From: Larsenimonas rhizosphaerae
Lineage (GTDB): Bacteria; Pseudomonadota; Gammaproteobacteria; Pseudomonadales; Halomonadaceae
DNA: 64,000 nt
NCBI RefSeq assembly: GCF_023700005.1
Contig: NZ_JAMLJK010000004.1
Location: 95,402-159,401, forward strand
Direction: 5' to 3'
The number at the start of each line of letters is the position of its first letter. Within the stretch, counting starts at the first letter, position 1. Positions 9,958 to 18,619 of the stretch are shown piece after piece. The notes under the pieces were generated by a model. The model was not told the origin of the DNA, searched no databases, and saw only the letters and a program-made list of their open reading frames with translations. Position numbers and translations under genes: made by a program.

Positions 9958-10943
9958 CGCGTCTTGTCATGATGCTGGTTCTGTTGCTGGCGAGTCTGTG
10001 GCTTAGCCTGATGGCGGGAGCGGTCTGGTACGGGCCGTCTACTGTCGGGCACGCGCTGTTGTCGGCGTCGCCTACCGATGTGCAGGGGCTGGTAATACGC
10101 ACCACCCGTGTGCCGAGAACACTGGTGGCGCTGGTCGCCGGGGCCTGTCTGGCCGTGGCCGGCGGCGTCATGCAGACCCTGACCCGCAATCCACTGGCTT
10201 CGCCTGGGCTGTTGGGGGTCAATGCCGGAGCCCTGTTCGTGATGGTGATGCTGGTATCCCTCTGGCCTGGCGCGGGCGTTTCCCTGTGGTATGGCGGGGC
10301 CTTTGCCGGGGCGGCCCTGGCGGCCCTGTTGGTATGGGCCGTGGCCATGCGTGGACAGGCGTCCGGGGGGCCGCTCAAGCTGGTGCTGGCCGGTGCTGCC
10401 ATCACGGCGCTGTTTACCTCGTTCAGCCAGGCCATGCTGGTGATCGATCAGCAAGGCCTGGATACCGTCCTGTTCTGGCTGGCAGGGTCAGTGGCCGGGC
10501 GTCCGCTGGCGGAGGTTACCCCGTTGATGGGGGTGGCGCTGGTTGCACTGTTTGCCTGCCGGCCTCTGGCGCGAAGCATGAATGTACTGGCCGCGGGCGA
10601 GGCGATTGCTCGTGGCGTCGGCGTCGGTGTGGCGCGGCTGCAGCTGTTGATGGTGGTGCTGGTGATCCTGCTGGCCGGTTCCTCGGTGGCGATGGCCGGC
10701 AATATTGCCTTTGTGGGGTTGATCGTGCCGCATATTGCCCGACGGCTACTGCCGGTAGACCATCGTATCTGGCTGGCAGGGTGTGCTCTGATGGGGGCCA
10801 CGCTGCTCCTGCTGGCTGATGTGATCGGGCGCACCGTGATACTCCCGCGGGAAATACCGATTGGTGTCATGACTGCGCTGATCGGCGCCCCCCTGTTTAT
10901 TACGCTGGTACGCCGACAGGGAGGTGGACATGGCCGAGCGTGA
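9954..10943 (+). CDS. Ferric-siderophore ABC permease, FecCD/BtuC family (first)
   Basis: This 329-residue inner-membrane protein is one half of the permease dimer of a siderophore importer. Family blocks are [40 protein letters not shown], and near the C-terminus [16 protein letters not shown], the cytoplasmic loop that contacts the ATPase, followed by [10 protein letters not shown] and [16 protein letters not shown]. About ten hydrophobic segments fit the BtuC fold. It overlaps its neighbours on both sides (ATGA upstream, 14 bases downstream), so expression with the binding protein and second permease is coupled. Confidence 0.9.
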   Translation: MTRLVMMLVLLLASLWLSLMAGAVWYGPSTVGHALLSASPTDVQGLVIRTTRVPRTLVALVAGACLAVAGGVMQTLTRNPLASPGLLGVNAGALFVMVMLVSLWPGAGVSLWYGGAFAGAALAALLVWAVAMRGQASGGPLKLVLAGAAITALFTSFSQAMLVIDQQGLDTVLFWLAGSVAGRPLAEVTPLMGVALVALFACRPLARSMNVLAAGEAIARGVGVGVARLQLLMVVLVILLAGSSVAMAGNIAFVGLIVPHIARRLLPVDHRIWLAGCALMGATLLLLADVIGRTVILPREIPIGVMTALIGAPLFITLVRRQGGGHGRA

Positions 10944-11958
10944 CCTGACCCGAACGCCGGGATTTTCACGGCAGTGGTGCCGTGAGGGCAGCGGCCGTGT
11001 TGGTCTGGCGCTGCTGGTCGTGGTGTCAGTGGTGCTGGTGTCATTGTCACTGGGCAAGGTGGTATTAACGCCTGCGGCACTGTGGGCGGCATGGGGAGCC
11101 CCGTCCACCCCGGCCGGCATGATTGTCACCGAGCTTCGTCTGCCACGCATCGTGCTGGCGGCGTTGGTGGGGGGAGCGCTTGGTTTGTCCGGCTGGCTGT
11201 TGCAGCAAGTGATGCGTAATCCTCTGGCTTCGCCGGATATCATTGGCGTAACCAGTGGGGCCAGTGCCGCGGCCGTCGGGTATATGGCGTTGCTGGGGGC
11301 AGGTTCTGGCATGCAGTGGTTGCCGGTCGCGGCGGTCGCCGGGGCCATTGCGACGGCGCTGGGTATTTATCGGCTGGCATGGCAGGGCGGCGTGACGCCG
11401 ATCCGGCTCGTGCTGATGGGGATCGGGGCCTCTGCAACGCTTGGCGCGCTGACGATGCTGGCACTGGTGCTCAGTCCACTGACCACGACGCTGTCGGCGT
11501 ATGTCTGGTTGACCGGTAGTGTCTATGGTGCCCACTGGGGCACGGTGCGCACGCTGGCCGGCTGCTGCGCGCTGCTTCTGATGGTGCTGGTGCCGCTGAT
11601 GCGTCATGTACCGTTGGCGCCTTTGAATGACGCATTGGCAACGGGCCTTGGGGTGCGGGTACAGCGCCTCCGGGCCATGGTGCTGGCCCTGGCGGCGACG
11701 CTTGCCGGGGTGGCCATTGCCTGGGGAGGGGCATTTGCCTTTGTCGGGCTGGTAGCGCCTCATCTGGCGCGGCTTGTCTGCCGGCGACCGGGGCTTTCCC
11801 AGGGGGTACTGGCAGTATTGATCGGCAGCACGCTGGTCATGCTGGCCGATTTGCTGGGGCGCACCCTGTTTTTACCGCTGGACTTGCCGGCGGGGATTTT
11901 CGTGGCCGCCATTGGCGCGCCGTTTTTTCTGGGCCTTTTGTTGCGTGAGGTGCGCTAG
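10930..11958 (+). CDS. Ferric-siderophore ABC permease, FecCD/BtuC family (second)
   Basis: This 342-residue partner permease shows the same blocks as its neighbour: [52 protein letters not shown] and [20 protein letters not shown] placed the start at the ATG at 10930, where GGGAGG lies five bases upstream; a GTG at 10924 is a weaker alternative. The two permeases are diverged enough to be a heterodimer rather than a recent duplication. The ATPase gene begins six bases after its stop. Confidence 0.9.
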   Translation: MAERDLTRTPGFSRQWCREGSGRVGLALLVVVSVVLVSLSLGKVVLTPAALWAAWGAPSTPAGMIVTELRLPRIVLAALVGGALGLSGWLLQQVMRNPLASPDIIGVTSGASAAAVGYMALLGAGSGMQWLPVAAVAGAIATALGIYRLAWQGGVTPIRLVLMGIGASATLGALTMLALVLSPLTTTLSAYVWLTGSVYGAHWGTVRTLAGCCALLLMVLVPLMRHVPLAPLNDALATGLGVRVQRLRAMVLALAATLAGVAIAWGGAFAFVGLVAPHLARLVCRRPGLSQGVLAVLIGSTLVMLADLLGRTLFLPLDLPAGIFVAAIGAPFFLGLLLREVR

Positions 11959-11964
11959 ATCATT

Positions 11965-12756
11965 ATGGCGACCGTCTCTGCTCGTGCGCTGACGCTTGGC
12001 TACCAGCATCAGCGTATTCTGGATGAACTGGATGTGGTCTTGCCGGAAAGGCAGATATCCGTGCTGGTCGGCAGCAACGGCTGCGGCAAGAGCACACTGT
12101 TGAAGGCGCTGGCGCGCCTGTTGTCGCCCTGGTCCGGGGAGGTGTGTCTGAACGGTGTCGATATCCAGACCCGCCCGACCCGTGAGGTGGCGCGTTTGTT
12201 GTCGCTGCTTCCCCAGCATCCGGTCGCGCCGGAGGGCATGACCGTACGACAGCTGGTCAGCCTGGGTCGCTATCCTCATCAGAGCTGGATCAATCAGTGG
12301 TCCCGTGAGGACGCTCGGCAGGTAGAGCGTGCCCTGACGCGTACCGGGCTGGTGGATATGGCCGAACGTGGTGTGGACTCACTGTCAGGCGGGCAGCGCC
12401 AGCGCGCCTGGATCGCCATGGCGGTTGCCCAGGATACCCCCTTGATGCTGCTGGACGAGCCGACCTCCTTTCTGGATTTGACTCATCAGATGGAGGTGCT
12501 GGATCTGTTACGTGACCTTAACCGGCAGGAGGGCAAGACCGTGGTCATGGTGCTGCATGACCTCAATCTGGCCTGTCGTTACGCTGACCACATGGTCGCG
12601 GTATGCCGTGGCCGTGTGCATATTCAGGGGACGCCGTCCGAGGTCGTCACCCGTGAGCAGGTCAAGGAAGTGTTCGGGCTGTCATGCCGGATCATCCAGG
12701 ATCCTTTCTTCCATACGCCCCTGTGTATTCCCTTTGGCCGGGATGCGCCGCCATGA
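11965..12756 (+). CDS. Ferric-siderophore ABC ATPase (FecE/FhuC-like)
   Basis: This 263-residue ATP-binding subunit energises the importer. Walker A is GSNGCGKST near residue 36, the Q-loop region LLPQHP follows, the signature is LSGGQRQR, Walker B with D-loop is LMLLDEPTSFLD, and the switch histidine is in VLHDLNLACRY. All catalytic elements are intact. Its stop overlaps the ATG of the FhuF-like reductase (ATGA at 12753-12756). Confidence 0.92.
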   Translation: MATVSARALTLGYQHQRILDELDVVLPERQISVLVGSNGCGKSTLLKALARLLSPWSGEVCLNGVDIQTRPTREVARLLSLLPQHPVAPEGMTVRQLVSLGRYPHQSWINQWSREDARQVERALTRTGLVDMAERGVDSLSGGQRQRAWIAMAVAQDTPLMLLDEPTSFLDLTHQMEVLDLLRDLNRQEGKTVVMVLHDLNLACRYADHMVAVCRGRVHIQGTPSEVVTREQVKEVFGLSCRIIQDPFFHTPLCIPFGRDAPP

Positions 12757-13529
12757 CGGTGTTGCACGGTGAGGTTGATACGGCGTTTCTGACCGGTCCG
12801 TTGCGCTTGATGCCTGCCACACAGGCCGGGCCTCAGACCTGTACGGTGGATGCCTTCCTTGACCGTGACTACTGCGCTGAGATGCTGGATTGGCTTGGGC
12901 CTGTGATCGGCTCGCCCCGGCGACGCATCACGGCCTCCTTGCTGGCCAAGCGGTGGGCATTTTTGCTGACCGGGGCTGGCCTTTATGCGTTGTCGGCCTG
13001 TGATCGCGGACTCGATGTGTCGCGGGACAACTGCCTGCTGGATCTCTCTCATGATGGCCAGTGCTGGGTGTCCTCCCTGCTGCTTCAAGATACGGCGCTG
13101 TACGACTGGCCCGACCAGGCGCGGCCGTCCGCCCGTGAGCAGCTTGTGCATCGGCTCTTTGCCGGAGTAATGCAGCCGCTGTGGCAGGTGCTCACCGAGG
13201 TCAGTGGCGTGCCGCCGAGGATGCTGTGGGAGAACACGGCCGTTCGCGTGTACTCCCTCTATGAGCGGCGAATGAAGACCTTGCCCTCTGCTCGGGCGCA
13301 GGCAAGGCGTGACGCTGATTTCGAGTTTCTCCTGTCGGCCTCGCCGGCTGTATTTGGTCTGCCCTATAACCCGCTGGCGTATTTCCTTGGTGAGCGAACG
13401 CCGCTTGAGGCGGGTGGTTCGGTGCGTTTTCGCAAGACCTGCTGTCTTTATTTCAAGGCCACCTGCCCGCCGGAATACTGTGATGCCTGCCCTTTGTTAA
13501 AGCCCCGGAGAGATCGACATGGCCTATGA
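12753..13529 (+). CDS. FhuF-like siderophore-iron reductase
   Basis: This 258-residue protein matches the FhuF family, which reduces ferric siderophores in the cytoplasm and so releases iron. The diagnostic feature is the C-terminal cysteine cluster CC followed by CDAC (CCLYFKATCPPEYCDAC, near residues 231-247), which binds a [2Fe-2S] centre in FhuF. The upstream body is poorly conserved, as is normal for the family. The start is set at the ATGA overlap with the ATPase gene; a longer frame would begin inside that gene. Its 3' end overlaps the next gene by 11 bases. Staphyloferrin loci of Gram-positives lack such a gene, so reduction of the imported complex is a distinct trait of this operon. 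Confidence 0.8.
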   Translation: MTVLHGEVDTAFLTGPLRLMPATQAGPQTCTVDAFLDRDYCAEMLDWLGPVIGSPRRRITASLLAKRWAFLLTGAGLYALSACDRGLDVSRDNCLLDLSHDGQCWVSSLLLQDTALYDWPDQARPSAREQLVHRLFAGVMQPLWQVLTEVSGVPPRMLWENTAVRVYSLYERRMKTLPSARAQARRDADFEFLLSASPAVFGLPYNPLAYFLGERTPLEAGGSVRFRKTCCLYFKATCPPEYCDACPLLKPRRDRHGL

Positions 13530-14220
13530 CCTTGCCCCGCGAAGCGACGGGCTTTCCCTGTCGGAGCGAGCAGCCTGGCAAGTGCTGGCGGCGTCTACGC
13601 TGGGGCACGTTACGCATGACGGCTATCTGGCTGAGGTTCGGCCACTGGGACGGCGCACCCGAATCTGCGGCAACGCCCTGACCGTGGAGGTCAATAATCA
13701 GGACAGCCGGATCCTGCGCGAGGCATTGATCATGGCCCGCGCCGGTGATGTGCTGGTCGTGCTGGATCATGACCGGGGGCAGGGGCTGGCCTGTTGGGGT
13801 GAATTGCGAACCCTGGCCGGGCTTGTGAAGGGGCTGGCCGGGGTGGTGATTTTCGGCTCGGTGACGGACGTGGCGGCGTTGCGTACGCTTGACCTGCCGA
13901 TATTTCATCAGGGCATCAGTGCCTTGACCATCCATTCCGAGCGCCCATGGGGCCGTCTGAATCAGGTGCTTGAACTACAGGGCCGGCGCATTGCACCTGG
14001 GGATCTGATCTTCGGTGACGAGGATGGCGTCTTTGCCTTGCCCCCGGGCCGGGCACGGGCGCTGCTTCCCGACGTGCAGGCCCGAGAAGCCGAGGATGCC
14101 CGTCGCCGCCAGGAGCTGATGCGTCGGTTTGGCGAAGACGGGGCGCCGGATCGGCCGGGCAATCTAGCGCGTGAGGACGACGTCGGGGCCGCGCAGGACG
14201 TTGATCAGCACCATCAGTGA
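13519..14220 (+). CDS. Degenerate RraA/HMG-aldolase-like protein
   Basis: This 233-residue protein has the RraA-like fold signature: VVLDHDRGQGLACWGELRT, GVVIFGSVTDVAALRTLDL near residue 112, and GDLIFGDEDGVFALPPGRA near residue 158. The family holds RraA (an RNase E inhibitor) and class II pyruvate aldolases, some with oxaloacetate decarboxylase activity. In active aldolases I expect Arg-Asp in the GAVRD block; here the position reads SVTD, so the catalytic arginine seems lost. GGAG lies upstream of the ATG. Being the last gene of the siderophore operon, it may act on citrate or oxaloacetate supply or be regulatory; that is speculation. Its 3' end overlaps the convergent transporter gene by 57 bases. 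Confidence 0.65.
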   Translation: MAYDLAPRSDGLSLSERAAWQVLAASTLGHVTHDGYLAEVRPLGRRTRICGNALTVEVNNQDSRILREALIMARAGDVLVVLDHDRGQGLACWGELRTLAGLVKGLAGVVIFGSVTDVAALRTLDLPIFHQGISALTIHSERPWGRLNQVLELQGRRIAPGDLIFGDEDGVFALPPGRARALLPDVQAREAEDARRRQELMRRFGEDGAPDRPGNLAREDDVGAAQDVDQHHQ

Positions 14221-15366
14221 CAGCATGACGACGCAGCTGCCATACACGTAGACCACCGGTTCGAACCCCACGTACTGAATGGCCACCCCCGCGATCAGAG
14301 CGGGCAGGCTGGCTGACAGATAACTTGCCACATAAAATGCGGCCATTAATGATGACCGATCTTCCGGGGGGGCCAGCGGCATGACCGCGCGCATCGATCC
14401 CATGAACCCCGTACCAAAACCGACGCCAGCCACGGTAATGCCAGCCAGCAGCAACCAGGTGGCGTGCAGGTAAACGCTGGCCAGTACGATCACCATACCT
14501 GTCGGCAGCAGGGTGCTGGCGACGCGAAGGATCCGGTCGGTCGGCAGCCCCCGCAGCCGCCATACACTCAGGGAGCCGGTCGCGGTCAGCAGGAAAATGA
14601 CCAGCCCGCCGAGCATGGCGCTATCGTTGCCAGTGATGACCTGCACGAGGTGGGGGCCGAGAGACAAACTGAACCCGCCCAGGGTCCAGGACGCAATATT
14701 GGCTGGAATCACTCGGAGGAAGGTTGCACGTACCTCGGCAGGAACATGCGCCCGGGGGCGCATCGAGCGCAGCGCTCCCGGGCGTGGCACTACATATTCC
14801 CGCCGATGACGAAGCCCCGCTATCTGCCAGGCAAACAGACCGATCATGACGATAAATACCAGCCGCAGCGGGTAAGGGGCGGTATCTGCCAGAATACTGG
14901 AGCCCAATGCCCCCAGCCCGGTGCCGAACAATGGCCCGGCGCTGGCCAGTACCGGGCCGCGCAGATGATCACTTTCGATGATGGCGGCCCCCAGGGCGCT
15001 GGTCACCAGACCAGTAGCAATGCCCTGCAGGGCGCGGGCCAGCAGCAGGGTATCAAGCCCCTGTGCCCCCCAGAAACAGGCCATTGCCAGCACCTCCAGT
15101 ATCAACCCGCCCAGCACGATCGGCCGTCGCCCCAGGTGGTCCGACAGGGCTCCGGTTACCAGAAGCGTCAGCAGCAGGGTAAACAGATAAGTGGCAAAGA
15201 CGAGCGTGAGCATGGCTGTCGAGAAGTGCCACTGATGCTGATACAGCGGGTACAGGGGCGTAGGGACGCTGGAGGCGGCCACGAATGCGACCAGTACCAG
15301 GGTATAGAACATCAACTGACGAGGATCAGGCGTATCCCATGAATGGGTCGCACTCGGAGCGGTCAT
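14164..15366 (-). CDS. MFS efflux transporter (DHA1-like)
   Basis: This 400-residue protein is an MFS transporter with about 12 hydrophobic segments. Motif A is visible as GALSDHLGRRPIVLGG near residue 72, and the antiporter-type motif region appears near RALQGIATGLVTSALG. It is divergent from a TetR regulator 95 bases away, the common layout for a drug or solvent efflux pump under local repression. Its 3' end runs 57 bases into the convergent RraA-like gene. Substrate unknown. Confidence 0.8.
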   Translation of the reverse strand: MTAPSATHSWDTPDPRQLMFYTLVLVAFVAASSVPTPLYPLYQHQWHFSTAMLTLVFATYLFTLLLTLLVTGALSDHLGRRPIVLGGLILEVLAMACFWGAQGLDTLLLARALQGIATGLVTSALGAAIIESDHLRGPVLASAGPLFGTGLGALGSSILADTAPYPLRLVFIVMIGLFAWQIAGLRHRREYVVPRPGALRSMRPRAHVPAEVRATFLRVIPANIASWTLGGFSLSLGPHLVQVITGNDSAMLGGLVIFLLTATGSLSVWRLRGLPTDRILRVASTLLPTGMVIVLASVYLHATWLLLAGITVAGVGFGTGFMGSMRAVMPLAPPEDRSSLMAAFYVASYLSASLPALIAGVAIQYVGFEPVVYVYGSCVVMLSLMVLINVLRGPDVVLTR

Positions 15367-15388
15367 GGAGAACGTCCTTAAGGCTGAC

Positions 15389-15451
15389 TTTTTGCGTTAG
15401 AATGCCGCCAGTGTAAGCCATTACGGGTTTAAAGCAATTATTTTGCGTTAG
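15389..15451. promoter_or_regulatory. Divergent promoter region with repeated TTTTGCGTTAG
   Basis: Between the divergent MFS and TetR genes the 11-mer TTTTGCGTTAG occurs twice in the same orientation, at 15390-15400 and 15441-15451. On the minus strand TTGCTT and TACACT are 16 bases apart, a reasonable sigma-70 promoter for the MFS gene lying between the repeats. The repeats are plausible operator half-sites for the TetR protein, though TetR operators are normally inverted rather than direct. Confidence 0.4.
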
Positions 15452-15461
15452 GAGGGGCGGC

Positions 15462-16022
15462 ATGCGCACCACTACAGCAGTGCGACCCGGTGGGCGTAGC
15501 GCCCGGGTCCAGCAGGCAGTGCATGACGCTGTCAGGCAACTGGCCGATGAAGTCGAACGCGATCAGCTGACCATACCCCTGATTGCCGAGCGCGCTGGCG
15601 TTACACCGTCCACCGTCTATCGTCGCTGGGGCAGCCTCAAGGAATTGATGGCTCACGTGGCTGCCGAGCGTTTGAAGCCCGAGGCAGAGCCGCAGGATAC
15701 GGGGTCGCTGGCCGGGGACCTGCTGGCCTGGGCAGGGGAGTTCATGGAGGACATGGTGTCCCTGCCGGGACAGCAGGTGCTGGCAGATGCGCTCGGCAGT
15801 ACGGATGCAGCGCTCAAGGGCCGCTGCCGGCAGTGGCAGTGTGATCAGGTGTCGCTGTTTCTGGCCCGTGCCCATGCCCGGGGAGAAATCGTCTCCTGCG
15901 ATATCGACACCCTGCTGGATCTGATCATGGGGCCCCTGACCTATCGGTTGAGTTACGCACCCGATACGGTGTCCGAGTCATGGCTCAGGCGCTGTATTGC
16001 GCGGGCTCTGGGGAGCATGTGA
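15462..16022 (+). CDS. TetR-family transcriptional regulator
   Basis: This 186-residue protein has an N-terminal TetR helix-turn-helix, seen as LIAERAGVTPSTVYRRWGS near residue 45, and a C-terminal helical ligand-binding half ending LDLIMGPLTYRLSY. GGAGG lies shortly before the ATG. Divergent transcription from an MFS pump suggests it represses that pump and probably itself. The effector is unknown. Confidence 0.85.
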   Translation: MRTTTAVRPGGRSARVQQAVHDAVRQLADEVERDQLTIPLIAERAGVTPSTVYRRWGSLKELMAHVAAERLKPEAEPQDTGSLAGDLLAWAGEFMEDMVSLPGQQVLADALGSTDAALKGRCRQWQCDQVSLFLARAHARGEIVSCDIDTLLDLIMGPLTYRLSYAPDTVSESWLRRCIARALGSM

Positions 16023-16078
16023 GTCGCTGCCACGGACTGGTTCGATCCTCGTGGAGGATGCGATAGGTGAACTGTATC

Positions 16079-16121
16079 GTTAGCATGCTAAGTTTATATT
16101 GGGGTTTTGTTAGTATGCTAG
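16079..16121. promoter_or_regulatory. Pair of SlyA/MarR-like palindromes
   Basis: Two near-identical palindromes lie 30 bases apart centre to centre: TTAGCATGCTAA at 16080-16091 (perfect) and TTAGTATGCTAG at 16110-16121. Each is preceded by G and followed by a G/T-rich run. They closely resemble the SlyA consensus TTAGCAAGCTAA and sit about 50-90 bases upstream of the small secreted-protein gene. A MarR-family operator is the best reading; the cognate regulator is not evident next to it. Confidence 0.5.
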
Positions 16122-16169
16122 GTAAATTGGTGCCCAGAGAAAGACATCACCTGATTACTGGAGTATCCA

Positions 16170-16454
16170 ATGAACGTACGCCACCTTGTCGCGGCCCTGA
16201 GCCTTTCCATACTACCGATGGCAGCACATGCCAGTGCCATTACCGATCATGCCGGTCGAATTCACAGCGAGCCGTTGAGCACCCGCACCGCGCCTGCCTT
16301 CGAGTCAGTGGGGTATGCACCCATTCATGACATTCGCGGTACCAGTATCAGCATGGCCAGAACCCAGGCCTACCTGTCGCACGGTGTGCTCGATACGTCC
16401 CTGCCCGCCATGACCACCGATACGCCGGATGTGGGCCATCGCGCCGACTGGTAA
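16170..16454 (+). CDS. Small secreted protein of unknown function
   Basis: This 94-residue protein begins with a clear Sec signal peptide (MNVRHLVAALSLSILPMAAHA, cleavage after the AHA). The mature part is about 73 residues, polar, cysteine-free, and shows no family I recognise. GGAG lies before the ATG. It has its own regulatory palindromes upstream and a hairpin terminator downstream, so it is a single-gene unit. The length of the frame, signal peptide and ribosome site make it credible despite small size. Confidence 0.65.
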   Translation: MNVRHLVAALSLSILPMAAHASAITDHAGRIHSEPLSTRTAPAFESVGYAPIHDIRGTSISMARTQAYLSHGVLDTSLPAMTTDTPDVGHRADW

Positions 16455-16472
16455 GCCATGGTGTCAATACGC

Positions 16473-16506
16473 ACGCCCCGCGCAGTGAAGCTGCCCGGGG
16501 CGTTTT
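16473..16506 (+). terminator. Rho-independent terminator
   Basis: The stem ACGCCCCG (16473-16480) pairs with CGGGGCGT (16496-16503), followed by TTTT. It ends the small secreted-protein transcript and lies just beyond the 3' end of the convergent gene at 16523. Confidence 0.6.
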
Positions 16507-16522
16507 GAGTGTCGGGGGCCTG

Positions 16523-17680
16523 TCATGGTCCGGCTGCGCGCAATCGCTCCGTCAGTTTCCGGAACTCTTCCTTGATCTGCTGATTCTTGAAGGTGGTGGT
16601 GGCCGGAATCTGCAGGTTGGACAGGGCCAGGAAGGTCTTCTGGCCTTCCCGAATCAGGCCGGATACCTGTGAGCTCAGGTTGACGGTGCGGTAGGTATTA
16701 ACGGCCACCTGTGCCTCCTGCTGACTTCGTGCCAGTGACTGACGCACCCTGTCACGCTGCTGACTCACCAGACGGGTATACAGGGCGATGGCCTGGCGGG
16801 TCAGCTGGTTGGCCTCGATGTTGCCGGAAAGACTTGAGCGGTTGCCGCCCTGCTGAATCAGGGTCCGTGCCTGGGCAATATTGGCCTGGGCCTGGCGGTC
16901 AAACTCGGTCAGTACCGGCAGAATGTCCTGGTCCACATGATCGATGAACTGCTGCTGCATTCTCACTACCAGCTTGTGCAGGATCATGACCATGCCGTAA
17001 TAGCGCCTGGCATAGGAAAGGTCTTCTCCGCTGTCTTCGGTCAACCGGGCCAGCTGGCCGGTAACGGCCTTGATGCTGGCAAAGACCGCACTCATCGACA
17101 GCACGTCATCACCCACGGCGGAGGAGAGCCAGGTATCGACTTCGGCAGCGGACAGGGTGACGCCAATGCTGTTCAGGGCCTCAGCCATCTGCTGCTCGAT
17201 GGTGTCCATATCCTGTTGCCAGGCGCTGATATTGTCCTGACGCGCCTTGATCAAGAGCTCGTAGTCACCGCGAGTCGAGGCGGTAAATGTCTTGAGCATG
17301 TCGGTCGGGGTATAGCGGGTCAGCGTCGACACCTCGGTATCCGGCGCGGTCAGCCGTTTCTCCTTCAGCTCGGCAATGCGGGTGCGCTCGTCGGCAATGT
17401 GGTCTTCGAGCGCCCGGTACTGACGGCGCATGTCGACCAGCGTGGGCACGTCCAGGGTCTCCATGGCTTCGTCGATCAGCCTGTTCATGTCCGAGGTGGC
17501 CGAGGCCTGGTCACGGGCAAACCACTTGTCCCTTGGAAGGGTGCCGATCTCGTCAAAGTATGCCACTGCGTCCTTGAGCTGGCTGAATGCCTTGTCGCGA
17601 TCAAAGAACGTGTCGGTATCGGCGTGAGCGATAGTGGTGAAACACGCCAGCACCAGGCCGGCCAACAGCGATTTATACAT
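16523..17680 (-). CDS. Periplasmic coiled-coil protein of unknown function
   Basis: This 385-residue protein starts with a signal peptide (MYKSLLAGLVLACFTTIAHA) and is otherwise almost entirely helical, with long charged heptad-like stretches such as RRQYRALEDHIADERTRIAE and VNTYRTVNLSSQVSGLIREG. There are no membrane segments after the signal and no catalytic motif I know. It may be an envelope structural or adaptor protein. It stands alone between two convergent or divergent units, with no operon partner to suggest a role. Confidence 0.7.
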   Translation of the reverse strand: MYKSLLAGLVLACFTTIAHADTDTFFDRDKAFSQLKDAVAYFDEIGTLPRDKWFARDQASATSDMNRLIDEAMETLDVPTLVDMRRQYRALEDHIADERTRIAELKEKRLTAPDTEVSTLTRYTPTDMLKTFTASTRGDYELLIKARQDNISAWQQDMDTIEQQMAEALNSIGVTLSAAEVDTWLSSAVGDDVLSMSAVFASIKAVTGQLARLTEDSGEDLSYARRYYGMVMILHKLVVRMQQQFIDHVDQDILPVLTEFDRQAQANIAQARTLIQQGGNRSSLSGNIEANQLTRQAIALYTRLVSQQRDRVRQSLARSQQEAQVAVNTYRTVNLSSQVSGLIREGQKTFLALSNLQIPATTTFKNQQIKEEFRKLTERLRAAGP

Positions 17681-17770
17681 AAGCCCTCGATGTAAACAGG
17701 GTAGGCCGCCCGACGGGCAGTCGGCGCATCATACGTGAGCCGCGAAGGGTGAACCATGCCTCGGCAGCTG

Positions 17771-18466
17771 TCAGCGTGATACATCGGCCAGCGGATACGC
17801 CAGCCCGAACAGGCGACCATAGCGAATATTGATATAGGCATGTTCACGCATCAGCATTTCGGCCCGGCTGCCTTCCCCGCCTCGCAGCGCCTGCACGATC
17901 AGTACGTGATGCTGCTGGGCCACTACCAGTTTCTGGTATTCCCGTTCGAGGTGGTCGCTGTCTACCAGCAATGAATCCGACGAGGCGAACGGCAGGTGAT
18001 TGTTGCGGGCCAAGGCATCGGCAATGACATCACTTTGGGTCGCCCGCACGATCAGCCCGTGAAAGCGGGAGTTGACCCTGGCCCAGGTAGCAACGTCATC
18101 ATGATTCAGATGGCCATTGGCCAGAACGGCCTGGCCGTCATCCAGACACTGCTCCAGAGCCGTCAGTACCTGGGGGGAAATACCCTGTTCGGCCAGTCGC
18201 CGGGCGGCAAGCCCTTCCAGCACGCTACGCACTTCAATTGCGCACACAATATCCTGCTCGGTGAAGTGACGTACCTTGAAGCCGCGGCTTTTGACGCGTA
18301 CCAGCAATCCTTCCTGCTCCAGAGTGCGAAAGGCCAGTCTGACCGGCGTGCGCGATACACCCAGTTCTTCGGCGACCTGCAGCTCGGCAATTCGTTCATC
18401 CGGGGGGTAATGACCCTCGCTGATCAATTTTCGCAGTCGAGCCACCACGCTTGAGTTGTCGCTCAT
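17771..18466 (-). CDS. vanR: GntR/FadR-family regulator, VanR-like
   Basis: This 231-residue protein has a GntR winged helix (LQVAEELGVSRTPVRLAFRT, near residue 30) and a FadR-type helical C-terminal domain with metal-ligand histidines in RFHGLIVRATQ and REHAYINIR. It is divergent from vanA, as in Pseudomonas and Caulobacter, where VanR represses vanAB until vanillate is present. TTGGATCCAA sites lie between the two genes. I start at ATG 18466 (MSDNSSVV); a longer frame running to 19102 would cover most of vanA's 5' half and is not credible. Confidence 0.87.
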   Translation of the reverse strand: MSDNSSVVARLRKLISEGHYPPDERIAELQVAEELGVSRTPVRLAFRTLEQEGLLVRVKSRGFKVRHFTEQDIVCAIEVRSVLEGLAARRLAEQGISPQVLTALEQCLDDGQAVLANGHLNHDDVATWARVNSRFHGLIVRATQSDVIADALARNNHLPFASSDSLLVDSDHLEREYQKLVVAQQHHVLIVQALRGGEGSRAEMLMREHAYINIRYGRLFGLAYPLADVSR

Positions 18467-18514
18467 GTCGTTCCTTTTCAGTGAGTTGCCGTTTACAGAA
18501 TCAATGTGCCAATT

Positions 18515-18577
18515 ATGGATCCAACCAAAGCATATATTGCCTTCAAAAGTGGTTATGGCGTGTACTTTGGATCCAAT
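18515..18577. promoter_or_regulatory. VanR operator pair upstream of vanA
   Basis: TATGGATCCAAC (18515-18524) and TTTGGATCCAAT (18566-18577) share the palindrome TGGATCCA with matching flanks, 51 bases apart. The known Caulobacter VanR operator is ATTGGATCCAAT, so these are strong candidates for repression of both vanA and vanR. Confidence 0.75.
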
Positions 18578-18619
18578 AAGAAAATAACTACCTGATACCG
18601 ACCCCTGAGGAGTATGTCC

